A stretch of DNA of 64,000 bases from Bacillus sp. PAMC26568 (GTDB lineage: Bacteria; Bacillota; Bacilli; Bacillales; Bacillaceae): assembly GCF_014235785.1 (NCBI RefSeq), contig NZ_CP060137.1, positions 496,001 to 560,000 on the forward strand. The letters run 5' to 3'. A model generated the notes under the pieces. That model was not told where the DNA came from and did no database searches. It worked only from the letters and a program-made list of their open reading frames with translations. This document shows positions 41,620-49,715 of the stretch, in pieces. The translations under genes and the position numbers were made by a program. The first letter of the stretch is position 1; each line of letters opens with the position of its first letter.

Positions 41620-42465
41620 CTATACTCGTGTTTCAGAAATTGCATCCCGAACTTTTTCCAAGGATTTTTTCGCTTTATCTTTATTTGAGATCATCATATT
41701 AACATAAAGTGCATCAATCAGGCTGAGCTGTCCAATTCTTGAAGAGAGTGCCTCTGAACGATATTCCGTTTCTTCAGAGCTTGTAAAGAGGGCAACATCC
41801 GCACTTTGTCCGACTGGAGATTTCGGAAACCCTGTGATGCCAATTGTTTTAGCTCCATTTTTTTTAGCAGTATTCATGATCTTAATGGTGTCTTTATTCG
41901 TTCCTGAATGGGAAATAACAACAGCAACATCTTTTTCTGTCAATTGTGAAGCTGCCATCAGCTGAAAATGAGAATCGATAAATGCATACGCTGATATGCC
42001 TGTTCGAATGAATTTATGATAGGCATCCATTGCAATGATGGCAGATCCTCCGGTACCGTAAAACTCTGCCCGGTTAGCGTTTGACAGGATGGCTGCCGCT
42101 TTTTGAATGGATGAATAATCTAAGATTTGCAGTGTATTTTCAAGCGTTCTAATATTTGAATGAAAAACTTTTTCAGCGACCGCTTTTTCATTATCACTTT
42201 CACTGATTTCTTCGTGAATCTGCTGGATCGGGCTCATAATTTCAGAGGCAAGTGCAATTTTCATTGCCTGATAGCCTTTAAAATCGATGCGCTTACAAAA
42301 ACGGAATACAGTTGCTTCAGCAACTCCAAGCGTGTCCGCAACTTCATTTATCGTACTATGAATAATTTCTTTCGGGTTCTCCAAAATATAATTAGCAATC
42401 TTTTTTTCTTTTTCACTTAACCGTGCATAATGAGAACGGATACTTCCTAAACAGTTTTGCCCCAT
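41620..42465 (-). CDS. RpiR/MurR-family regulator of the gluconate genes
   Basis: A 281-aa regulator. Residues 1-77 are the RpiR HTH (LSEKEKKIANYILENPKEI, TLGVAEATVFRFCKRIDFKG). Residues about 120-260 form a SIS phosphosugar-binding domain (AEFYGTGGSAIIAMDAYHKF, VAVVISHSGTNKDTI). In Bacillus subtilis the gnt operon uses a GntR-family repressor; here the neighbourhood points to an RpiR protein sensing gluconate 6-phosphate or a similar sugar phosphate. Start ATG 42465 behind GCGAGGTC. Divergent from gnd and upstream of gntP. Confidence 0.9.
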   Translation of the reverse strand: MGQNCLGSIRSHYARLSEKEKKIANYILENPKEIIHSTINEVADTLGVAEATVFRFCKRIDFKGYQAMKIALASEIMSPIQQIHEEISESDNEKAVAEKVFHSNIRTLENTLQILDYSSIQKAAAILSNANRAEFYGTGGSAIIAMDAYHKFIRTGISAYAFIDSHFQLMAASQLTEKDVAVVISHSGTNKDTIKIMNTAKKNGAKTIGITGFPKSPVGQSADVALFTSSEETEYRSEALSSRIGQLSLIDALYVNMMISNKDKAKKSLEKVRDAISETRV

Positions 42466-42516
42466 GTTATGACCTCGCTTACATATTCTAAAAAAAGTAT
42501 AGCATAAAATAATTAT

Positions 42517-42567
42517 GAAAAAAAATTTCTTGAAAACGATTGCAGAAGAAAAAAATTTTCGTATAAT
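42517..42567 (+). promoter_or_regulatory. gnd promoter with paired RpiR-type sites
   Basis: -35 TTGCAG (42540-42545) and -10 TATAAT (42562-42567), 16-bp spacer. GAAAAAAATTTTC (42548-42560) fills the spacer; GAAAAAAAATTTC (42517-42529) lies 31 bp upstream. Layout and spacing match the gntP promoter. Confidence 0.85.
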
Positions 42568-42607
42568 GGGTATAGGACAAAAACAAGATAAAAAGGAGTT
42601 TTACAAG

Positions 42608-43507
42608 ATGCATGTAGGTTTAATCGGTTTAGGGAAAATGGGGTATAATCTTTCATTGAATTTAATAGATCATAAACATGAAGTTACCGCGTTTGATATC
42701 GATTCAGAAGCTGTAGCTAAAATTTCAAATATGGGTGCAGAGGGTTCTACTTCAATTGAAGACCTGGTATCAAAGCTTTCAGCGCCAAGAACGATTTGGA
42801 TGATGGTACCAGCAGGTGAAATTACAGAAAACGTTCTTTCTGAATTAAAAGGTCTCTTGCAGAAAGGTGATATCGTGATTGATGGCGGAAATTCAAATTA
42901 TAAAGAATCGATTCGCCGCGGCAATGAATTAAAAGAACATGGGATCTATTTCTTTGATGTCGGCACAAGCGGGGGAATGGAAGGTGCGAGAAATGGCGCC
43001 TGCACGATGATCGGCGGAGAAAAAGAAGTGTTTGCTTCCATCGAACCACTCTTTAAAGATATTTGTGTAGAAGATGGCTATCTCTATGCAGGAGCAATCG
43101 GCAGCGGACATTACTTGAAAATGGTTCACAACGGGATTGAATATGGCATGATGCAATCCATTGCAGAAGGATTTGAAGTGCTTGAGAAGAGTCAATTTGA
43201 TTTTGACTATGAACAAGTAGCAAGAGTTTGGAATAACGGTTCTGTCATCAGATCATGGTTAATGGAATTATCGCAAAATGCATTCTCAAAAGATTCAAGA
43301 CTAGATGGAATCAAAGGAGTTATGCACTCATCAGGTGAAGGTAAATGGACGGTTGAAGAAGCATTGGACCTGCAGACAGCTACGCCGGTTATCGCATTAT
43401 CATTAATGATGAGATATCGTTCACTTGATGAAGATACATTCTCTGGAAAAGTGGTTGCTGCACTGCGCAATGAGTTTGGCGGCCATGCAGTTGTAAATAA
43501 AGACTAA
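42608..43507 (+). CDS. gnd: 6-Phosphogluconate dehydrogenase, short (YqeC/GndA-like) form
   Basis: A 299-aa cytosolic enzyme converting 6-phosphogluconate to ribulose 5-phosphate and CO2. Rossmann motif GLIGLGKMGYNLSLNLI, cofactor-adjacent VIDGGNSNYKES, substrate motif DVGTSGGMEGARNG and catalytic KMVHNGIEYGMMQ. At about 300 aa it is the short class, which often prefers NAD, rather than the 470-aa GntZ. Start ATG 42608 behind AAAAGGAG; the frame upstream of it includes the operators. First gene of the plus-strand gluconate arm. Confidence 0.92.
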   Translation: MHVGLIGLGKMGYNLSLNLIDHKHEVTAFDIDSEAVAKISNMGAEGSTSIEDLVSKLSAPRTIWMMVPAGEITENVLSELKGLLQKGDIVIDGGNSNYKESIRRGNELKEHGIYFFDVGTSGGMEGARNGACTMIGGEKEVFASIEPLFKDICVEDGYLYAGAIGSGHYLKMVHNGIEYGMMQSIAEGFEVLEKSQFDFDYEQVARVWNNGSVIRSWLMELSQNAFSKDSRLDGIKGVMHSSGEGKWTVEEALDLQTATPVIALSLMMRYRSLDEDTFSGKVVAALRNEFGGHAVVNKD

Positions 43508-43610
43508 TACGTTTAGAAAATAAAATCGGAAGGGAAGAGGCTTTATAGAGCATCTTCTTTTTCATTGTTTACGAAATAATAAAAGCAATAGGGTGTAGAA
43601 AATGACATAG

Positions 43611-43771
43611 GCAAGCTTCGGCCCCTAGCTCACTGTGAAAAAGACAATTGCTCAGGAGAAGGCAAAAAGCGCCTTTTCCGGTTAAATGGCACTTGATACT
43701 CAGGTGCGTTATTTAACCCAGGTCAATTCCTATTTTCTTCGCGAGCTGACCAAGGCGCCTACGCTTTTGTT
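43611..43771. repeat. REP-like palindromic repeat, copy 3
   Basis: Opens GCAAGCTTCGGCCCCTAGCT and closes GACCAAGGCGCCTACGCTTT. It contains the stretch CTCACTGTGAAAAAGACAAT shared with copy 4 at 52902 and inner arms GGCACTTGATACTCAGGTGC. It lies between gnd and gntK and may reduce read-through. Confidence 0.78.
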
Positions 43772-43813
43772 CTTTCTCAACTAGAAATGATTTGGGCGCA
43801 AGGAGGAATTACC

Positions 43814-45352
43814 GTGAATGGTAAATTTGTAATTGGAGTCGATATTGGGACAACTAGTACGAAATCAGTTTTGTTTAAAACAGACGGGACAATCGTTTCG
43901 AGCTTTGGGGTGGAGTATCCCTTATATTCTCCGAACCCGGAAACAGCAGAACAGAACCCTGAAGAAATTTTTCAAGCAGTGGTCAAGACGATAAAGGAAG
44001 TTATTAAAGTCAGTAAAATTGATGCTGGAGAACTTTTATGTGTATCTTTTAGCTCAGCGATGCATAGTGTAATCGCGGTCGACCGTGATGGGACACCTCT
44101 TTCAAATTGCATGACATGGGCAGATAACCGCAGTAAAAAATGGGCGGAGAAGATTTCAAGAGAAATGAATGGCCATGAAATCTATTTGCGGACAGGTACA
44201 CCGATTCATCCGATGTCACCTCTGTCTAAGATTACTTGGATTCGAAATGAAAAACAGGATTTATTTTTGAAAACGTTTAAATTTATTTCGATAAAAGAAT
44301 ACGTATTTTATAAACTCTTTAAGCGCTATGTAATCGACTATTCGATCGCTTCAGCAACAGGATTGTTCAATCTGAAGTCTCTTGATTGGGATGGAGAAGC
44401 ACTTGAAGTGGCAGGAATTACGAAAGAACATCTATCGGATCCTGTAAACACGACGTGTTCTTTAAAGGGATTAGATGAAATTTTTGCGAAGGAAATGGGG
44501 ATTTCTTCAACGATTCCTTTTGTAGTTGGTGCCAGTGATGGGGTTCTGTCGAATCTCGGAGTAAATGCGATCCAGCCTGGAGTTGTTGCCGTAACAATCG
44601 GTACGAGCGGCGCGATCCGGACAGTTACGGATAAACCTGTGACCGATCCGAAAGGGCGAATTTTCTGCTATGCATTGACTGAGAATCAGTGGGTCATTGG
44701 CGGGCCGGTCAATAACGGCGGAATGATCTTCAGATGGGTGCGTGATCAATTAGGCACAGCTGAAATCGAAACGGCAAAGCGATTGGGCAAGGATCCTTAT
44801 GAAGTGCTGACTGAGATCGCAGCTAATGTGAAACCAGGTTCCGACGGATTGCTGTTCCATCCTTATCTGGCAGGCGAACGGGCTCCATTATGGGATGCCA
44901 ATGCCAGAGGTTCCTTCTTTGGACTGTCACTGCATCATAAAAAAGAACATATGATACGTTCTGTGCTTGAAGGCGTTATCTTGAATTTATATACGGTGCT
45001 GCTTGCCCTTGAAGAACTAATTGGCGAGCCGAAAAAAATTCAGGCTACAGGCGGTTTTGCACGTTCTGAATTATGGCGGCAAATGATGGCAGATATTTTC
45101 GATCAGGAGGTTGCTGTTCCTGAAAGTTTTGAAAGCTCTTGTTTAGGTGCAGCGATCCTTGGATTATATGGACTTGGACATGTTGAGACTCTTGATGTAG
45201 TATCAGAGATGGTTGGTGCTTCTCACCACCACAAGCCAATCGCAGAAAATGTAGCGATTTATAAAGAATTAACACCTATCTATATTCGCCTCTCACGTCT
45301 GCTGAAAGAGGAATACGCAAGCATAGCTGCTTTTCAGCATAAGCATATATAG
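43814..45352 (+). CDS. gntK: Gluconate kinase GntK (FGGY family)
   Basis: A 512-aa FGGY carbohydrate kinase phosphorylating gluconate to 6-phosphogluconate with ATP. The N-lobe starts VIGVDIGTTSTKSVLF; MTWADNR and TGTPIHPMSPLSKI are typical of gluconokinases; the C-lobe has VTIGTSGAIRTV, GLLFHPYLAGERAP and ATGGFARSELWRQMMADIF. GTG 43814 follows AAGGAGG by 7 nt and is preferred over the ATG at 43787. It follows gnd and repeat copy 3 and precedes a PFK-like gene. Confidence 0.94.
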   Translation: MNGKFVIGVDIGTTSTKSVLFKTDGTIVSSFGVEYPLYSPNPETAEQNPEEIFQAVVKTIKEVIKVSKIDAGELLCVSFSSAMHSVIAVDRDGTPLSNCMTWADNRSKKWAEKISREMNGHEIYLRTGTPIHPMSPLSKITWIRNEKQDLFLKTFKFISIKEYVFYKLFKRYVIDYSIASATGLFNLKSLDWDGEALEVAGITKEHLSDPVNTTCSLKGLDEIFAKEMGISSTIPFVVGASDGVLSNLGVNAIQPGVVAVTIGTSGAIRTVTDKPVTDPKGRIFCYALTENQWVIGGPVNNGGMIFRWVRDQLGTAEIETAKRLGKDPYEVLTEIAANVKPGSDGLLFHPYLAGERAPLWDANARGSFFGLSLHHKKEHMIRSVLEGVILNLYTVLLALEELIGEPKKIQATGGFARSELWRQMMADIFDQEVAVPESFESSCLGAAILGLYGLGHVETLDVVSEMVGASHHHKPIAENVAIYKELTPIYIRLSRLLKEEYASIAAFQHKHI

Positions 45353-45372
45353 AAAAGAGAAAGAGGGATTGC

Positions 45373-46179
45373 ATGCGCATCGGAGTTCTTGGCATCGACA
45401 CAATTAATGAAACAAAGGCTATCACTGAGGCTATTGCCAGGTATGCAAGTGAAAATAATGTTCTGACAGAACGATTAGAATGGCAGACTGCTTCATCAGA
45501 AGTGAAGGCAGAGGCTATGGAAAATAGAGTCCGTTCTGTCTCAGAACAGGTTATCATTGAACAAAATGAAAAGTTTAGCATCGCAATGGAAGAATACGAT
45601 TCTGTTATCGTACTAGGCGGCAGCAAAAAGGTTGTTGATTTGCTGTCATCGTCGAAAGCGAGATTGCTATTTCTCCCGATTTCAATCTTAAATGACAGGT
45701 CTTTAGGGTACGATACAGCATTAAATGAAATTGTGACAAACGTTTTAAAAGTTAAAGATACCATCAGCTCGCTTTTATATATGAAGCAAAGAGTCTGCTG
45801 TGTTCAGCTCCCGGGTCATGAAGTATCTGATTTAATGCGGGATGCGGCTGCCGCTGTTGGCGGACTTGTTGTAACTGGTGCAAAAGCCGGCTGGATTCAT
45901 GCTGCTGATTATCTGAAAGAAAAAGATCAAAAAGGGGTAACGTATTCCTTCTTAATCATCAGCGAAGCCATTCGCACGGAACAGCTTGGAACATTTTTAG
46001 CGAGCCAGATGGATCTTGATTTCAAAGAACTAAAGCTGGATGAATCGCAGTGTATGAGCTCACGGCCGACCGCAACTGATCGGATCATCGAAAGAAATCT
46101 GGCTCAAGCAGTTTATGAGTGGCTGAAGAATCCTTCGGAAACGAAACAGCTTTTGATTAAAGATAGACAGGTTAAGTAG
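45373..46179 (+). CDS. PFK-like protein lacking canonical catalytic residues
   Basis: A 268-aa protein that aligns with the 6-phosphofructokinase fold: RIGVLGIDTINETKAITEAI parallels the PFK N-terminus, LPISILNDRSLGYDTALNEI parallels the GTIDND...GFDTALN region, QLPGHEVSDL parallels MGRHAGDLA, and SSRPTATDRIIERNLAQAV parallels the GGSPTAFDR segment. The GGD ATP loop and the catalytic TIDND are not conserved and the protein is about 50 residues short. It is probably a regulatory or moonlighting paralogue. Start ATG 45373 behind AGAGGG, 20 bp after gntK, so it belongs to the gluconate operon. Confidence 0.7.
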   Translation: MRIGVLGIDTINETKAITEAIARYASENNVLTERLEWQTASSEVKAEAMENRVRSVSEQVIIEQNEKFSIAMEEYDSVIVLGGSKKVVDLLSSSKARLLFLPISILNDRSLGYDTALNEIVTNVLKVKDTISSLLYMKQRVCCVQLPGHEVSDLMRDAAAAVGGLVVTGAKAGWIHAADYLKEKDQKGVTYSFLIISEAIRTEQLGTFLASQMDLDFKELKLDESQCMSSRPTATDRIIERNLAQAVYEWLKNPSETKQLLIKDRQVK

Positions 46180-46190
46180 ATTAAAAGTTG

Positions 46191-46222
46191 AACCCTGCAG
46201 CTGAATTGCTGCAGGGTTTTTC
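46191..46222 (+). terminator. Terminator of the gluconate operon
   Basis: AACCCTGCAGC pairs with GCTGCAGGGTT, then TTTC. Confidence 0.9.
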
Positions 46223-46230
46223 TTGTTGAG

Positions 46231-46362
46231 CCGTGCAAAATGAAGCCCTGGAATTAGGGGATAAATGGCAGACCGAGCATAAAAACGTGTGACCGGGCAC
46301 AAATTCATAAAGTGTCATTTCAGGCGCCCGAGTTTGGGGCAAATACAAGTCCCGAGTACAAC
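46231..46362. repeat. Degenerate approx. 21-bp array, motif CCGAGCATAAA
   Basis: Clear units are CCGTGCAAAAT (46231), CCGAGCATAAAA (46273, two periods on), CCGGGCACAAAT (46293), CCGAGTTTGGGG (46328) and CCGAGTACAACC (46352). A poor copy, TAGGGGATAAA, lies near 46255. Spacing is looser than in the other arrays. It lies immediately after the gluconate-operon terminator. Confidence 0.6.
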
Positions 46363-46433
46363 CAATCACAAAAAAGGGGTATTTATGGTTAAAAACGTAA
46401 AAAAAAACCTGCAATAAAACGCAGGTTCTTTTG

Positions 46434-46871
46434 TTACAAACTCTTTGTCATCAGAACATTCAGCCCTTTTGAAGGGAGATGAAAGCGATGTTCGCTCGCT
46501 TTGAATCCCAGGTGCTCGTAATAGTCCACATTGTTTATGCTTGTTGTACACCACAGCAGCTTTGCATCAAGCTGTGTCAGTTTATTTTCTGCAAATAAAA
46601 GCAGCGTCTGACCTCTGAGCTGATTGCGATGTTCAGGATCAATCGCCAGTCCTCTCAGCCGGTATACATTCTTCTCTTTCAAAGTTTCATGCCGTTCCTT
46701 GAAAAAGGAGGCAGTTCCAATCAGATTTTCTTCTTTAAATGCTCCAATGTGAAGCGTTTCTTTCTTTTTATCACGGGAATATCCGCATTCTTCAATTGCA
46801 TGGTCGGGCATTAGCACTTTTTGTCTTAAAGCGTATGTATGGTCAGCTTCAATTTGTTTGATTTCAAACAT
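46434..46871 (-). CDS. GNAT-family N-acetyltransferase
   Basis: A 145-aa acetyltransferase. Motif A (acetyl-CoA binding) is RLRGLAIDPEHRNQLRGQTL, with Q/RxxGxA-type loop; the N-terminal strand is EIKQIEADHTYALRQKVL. Substrate unknown; resembles ElaA/YbfA-like GNATs. I start at ATG 46871 behind GAGGGATTTTAT rather than the ATG at 46907. Single gene. Confidence 0.85.
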   Translation of the reverse strand: MFEIKQIEADHTYALRQKVLMPDHAIEECGYSRDKKKETLHIGAFKEENLIGTASFFKERHETLKEKNVYRLRGLAIDPEHRNQLRGQTLLLFAENKLTQLDAKLLWCTTSINNVDYYEHLGFKASEHRFHLPSKGLNVLMTKSL

Positions 46872-47112
46872 ATAAAATCCCTCACTTTGGTGTTCAAGAA
46901 GTTTCATAGAATAAAGACGAAGCTACGTTCAAAAAAGTTTCATATACGGCTGCAGTCCCAGATATAAAGAGGCCTCAGTCCATTCCGTTCTCTCCCATCT
47001 TATCGTATCCTCAATATGAATAGAAGTAAACAGGCTATTATTTGTTGATGAGAATGATAGAATCATTATAATAATAGATACAGAGGAAAAGCGGGAACGG
47101 AGTTTGAAAAAC

Positions 47113-47748
47113 ATGATGAAATTCATTAAACATATGACAGGTTTCATTTTGGTCGTGTTTCTGGCCTTTTTTGTGCTGACCATTTTTTATTCTGCAGAAA
47201 AGAAGCAGCCGGTTACAGTGCAAATGGATGCATTTGAAAATGTGAAGAAGTATGAGCCTCTTATTTCAGAGGAACTGGCCGAATATCAACTGGAGGATTA
47301 CACGCTTTTGGTCCTCGCATTAATGCAGCAAGAAAGCAAGGGGACAGGCGGTGATCCGATGCAGGCCTCAGAATCAGCTGGACTGCCAAGAAATACAATT
47401 GAAGACCCTGCAGAAAGCATTGAGCAGGGTGTGAAGTATTTTCATAAAAGCCTGCAGTATGGAAAAGAACGAAATGTGGACGACCTTACTGTGATACAAG
47501 CCTATAATATGGGGCTAGGATATATCGACTTTGTCGTAAAAAATGGCGGCAAGCACAGCGAAGAGCTTGCGAAACAATTCTCAATGATACAGGTCAAAAA
47601 GCAGCCGGACCTCTATAATTGCGGCGGAGATAAAGGAAACTTTCGCTATCCATATTGCTATGGCGATTTCACTTACAGTACGAAAGTACAGAAAAATGTG
47701 AACACACTGACTGAAACCGCAGCTGTAAAAAAGAGCGATCAGATGTAA
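47113..47748 (+). CDS. Membrane-anchored lysozyme-like (CwlT N-domain type) muramidase
   Basis: A 211-aa protein with one N-terminal membrane helix (about 9-27) and a lysozyme-like domain: LLVLALMQQESKGTGGDPMQ holds the catalytic Glu, followed by SAGLP, IEQGVKYF and AYNMGLGYIDFV. This is the Lysozyme_like fold seen in the first domain of CwlT-type transfer-associated hydrolases, here without the NlpC/P60 partner domain. Start ATG 47113 (GGAACGGAG 10 nt upstream); TTG 47104 is too close to the SD. Single gene with terminator, followed by the 52-bp array. No conjugation genes are near. Confidence 0.83.
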   Translation: MMKFIKHMTGFILVVFLAFFVLTIFYSAEKKQPVTVQMDAFENVKKYEPLISEELAEYQLEDYTLLVLALMQQESKGTGGDPMQASESAGLPRNTIEDPAESIEQGVKYFHKSLQYGKERNVDDLTVIQAYNMGLGYIDFVVKNGGKHSEELAKQFSMIQVKKQPDLYNCGGDKGNFRYPYCYGDFTYSTKVQKNVNTLTETAAVKKSDQM

Positions 47749-47781
47749 CAAGCTGGATATATATGATGTTATCAATTGCGA

Positions 47782-47811
47782 GCAAGAGAACGAGATGTTC
47801 TCTTGCTTTTA
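47782..47811 (+). terminator. Terminator of the lysozyme-like gene
   Basis: GCAAGAGAAC pairs with GTTCTCTTGC, then TTTTATTG. Confidence 0.88.
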
Positions 47812-47851
47812 TTGTTGCTTAGAAAATTAAAAATAATCACTATAACTCACC

Positions 47852-48240
47852 AGAAAGAAGAAAGTGCGCCAAAACAGAGTATGCAGCATGAAGATAGCTA
47901 CCAGCCAGAAGAAATGCGCCAAAACAGAGTATGCAGCACGAAGATAGCTCCCCAGCCAGAAGAAAGTGCGCCAAAACAGAGTATGCAGCACGAAGATAAC
48001 CCGACAGCCAGAAGAAAGTGCGCCAAAACAGAATATGCAAGCACAAAGATAGCTTACCAGCCAGAAGAAAGTGCGCCAAAACAGAATATGCAGCACAAAG
48101 ATAGCTCCCCAGCCAGAAGAAAGTGCGCCAAAACAGAATATGCAGCACAAAGATAGCTCACCAGCCAGAAGAAAGTGCGCCAAATCAGAGTATGCAGCAC
48201 AAAGAAGGCTCTCGCACTGGAAGAAAGTACTTCAAAACGG
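47852..48240. repeat. Tandem array with 52-bp unit (seven units plus one degenerate)
   Basis: The word TGCGCCAAAA or a close variant marks each unit, at 47865, 47915, 47967, 48019, 48072, 48124 and 48176, with a degenerate unit near 48227. Intervals are 50-53 bp. Units are nearly identical over their whole length (GCCAGAAGAAAGTGCGCC, then ACAGARTATGCAGCACRAAG), so there are no unique spacers. The period is not a multiple of three, so the open frames across it are not genes. It lies just past the terminator of the lysozyme-like gene. From 48240 to 48519 I see nothing definite. Confidence 0.92.
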
Positions 48241-48519
48241 GTGAATGCAGCAGCAAAACCGCCTCAGGTTAGAGAAAAGTGAATCATAGAATGATCATCA
48301 GTACTAGTAGATTTTCCATGCCCTGAAAATTCCCCTAATGTTTTTAATTCAGATTGCCACCCCTAACGGTAAAAAGCCATCATAGTTTTTCATTTACAGG
48401 TTATTAATTTTGGAGAATTGAGATCCAGCTTCTGTCAGAGCGGCTCCGCCAAAGACACTTTTGTTCCATCCTTCATTAAGCTTGATGGGGATATAGCTGC
48501 ATATTTTTCCATTTGCATA

Positions 48520-48573
48520 TTGACACATCAATCATTATAAAATAAAATTTTAATGAAAATGATAATCGTTTTC
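48520..48573 (+). promoter_or_regulatory. Promoter and Fur box 1 of the siderophore importer
   Basis: TTGACA (48520-48525) and TAAAAT (48543-48548), 17-bp spacer. GAAAATGATAATCGTTTTC (48555-48573) is a 19-bp Fur box, nearly palindromic, at the predicted +1. Confidence 0.85.
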
Positions 48574-48652
48574 AATTAGTTCCTGAAGATTTTTTTAAAT
48601 TTATATGATTCTATGCGGATAGGGAGGAAAAACATACATAGAATGAGAGTTT

Positions 48653-48726
48653 TTGTTCAATGAACAAAATGATATGCCTTTATAGTCTTTTTTTTATCAA
48701 TATAAATGAGAATGATTATTATTATA
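48653..48726 (+). promoter_or_regulatory. Leader palindrome and Fur box 2
   Basis: TTGTTCAATGAACAA (48653-48667) is a perfect palindrome that could bind an AraC- or TetR-type regulator. GAGAATGATTATTATTATA (48708-48726) matches the 19-bp Fur consensus at about 16 positions and ends 24 bp before the start codon. Confidence 0.7.
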
Positions 48727-48750
48727 AATTGAAATGTGGAGATGAAAAAA

Positions 48751-49698
48751 ATGAAGAAATATAACAGACAATTCTTTTTAAGTATCATAGCCGTTCTATT
48801 AGTCGGCTTATTGGCAGCGTGCGGCAATGATACAAGCGAAAAAACGAGTGGTGAGGGAAAATCAGATTCCGAACCAAAAACGAGAATCTATAAATCTGAA
48901 AATGGTGATGTGGAAGTACCTTCTGAACCGAAAAGAATTGCGATGCTTGCTGCTACATATGCCGGAAACCTTCTGGCACTTGGAAATACTCCTATCGCGG
49001 TTAATGAATATCCGAAGGCAAATAAATTTTATGAAGGCAAATTGGATAAAGCAGAAGTTATAACAGCAGATTCTTTCGAAAAGCTTCTGGCATTGGAACC
49101 GGATTTAATCATTACGTATTCAGATGATAAAAATTTAAAGAAGTACAGTGAGATAGCTCCAACAATTTCGTTGTCTTATGACAAATATGATTATTTGGAA
49201 CAGCATATCGAAATTGGAAAAATCATCGGTAAAGAAAAAGAAGCGCAGGCATGGGTAGATGAATGGAAGGAAAAAGCGAAAGTCGAAAAAGAAAAGGTTC
49301 AAAAAGCAATTGGTGAAGATGCTACCGCTATGGTTTTTGAAACATACGGAAAAGATATGTACGTATATGGACAGAACTGGGGCCGCGGAACAGAAGTCAT
49401 CTATCAGGCTCTTGGACTTAAAGCTCCGGAAAAAGTGAATAAAGAAGTATTTGGTCCTGGATATAAAGCCATTTCAGCAGAAGTGATCCCGGAATATGCA
49501 GGAGATTATATATTTGTAGGAGATGGCGGGGCAGAAGCTAACAATTCATTCATGGAAACGGCTCTTTGGAAAGAGATTCCTGCCGTTCAAAAAGGAAACG
49601 TCATTCCTTTTGAATCCGAATCGTTCTATTTCAATGACCCTACTTCTTTGGAAAAAGAGATGGAATTTATAGTAGATGCATTAACGAAGAGTAAGTAA
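48751..49698 (+). CDS. Iron-siderophore substrate-binding lipoprotein (FeuA-like)
   Basis: A 315-aa lipoprotein. Signal peptide and lipobox LVGLLAAC (Cys near residue 22) give surface anchoring. The mature protein is a class-III binding protein: VPSEPKRIAMLAATYAGNLL, FEKLLALEPDLIITYSD, a long linking helix and YIFVGDGGAEAN. It captures ferric siderophore for the two permeases that follow. Start ATG 48751 (GGAG 9 nt upstream) rather than the GTG at 48736. Fur boxes upstream show iron repression. The ligand (bacillibactin, hydroxamate or other) is not decidable. Confidence 0.9.
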   Translation: MKKYNRQFFLSIIAVLLVGLLAACGNDTSEKTSGEGKSDSEPKTRIYKSENGDVEVPSEPKRIAMLAATYAGNLLALGNTPIAVNEYPKANKFYEGKLDKAEVITADSFEKLLALEPDLIITYSDDKNLKKYSEIAPTISLSYDKYDYLEQHIEIGKIIGKEKEAQAWVDEWKEKAKVEKEKVQKAIGEDATAMVFETYGKDMYVYGQNWGRGTEVIYQALGLKAPEKVNKEVFGPGYKAISAEVIPEYAGDYIFVGDGGAEANNSFMETALWKEIPAVQKGNVIPFESESFYFNDPTSLEKEMEFIVDALTKSK

Positions 49699-49715
49699 AA
49701 AAGGATAACAGTCCG

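Noticed and set aside
47060..47085. Fur box before the lysozyme-like gene (AATGATAGAATCATT).
   Set aside because: The palindrome is too short and misses too many consensus positions.
47113..47748. Conjugative-transfer locus suggested by the CwlT-like lysozyme domain.
   Set aside because: Gene stands alone with its own terminator among metabolic genes.
47776..48183. Open frames on both strands across the 52-bp repeats, up to 126 aa.
   Set aside because: The unit length is not a multiple of three, the frames give no consistent peptide repeat, and there is no SD.
47852..48240. CRISPR array.
   Set aside because: Whole 52-bp units are repeated with no unique spacers, and no cas genes are near.
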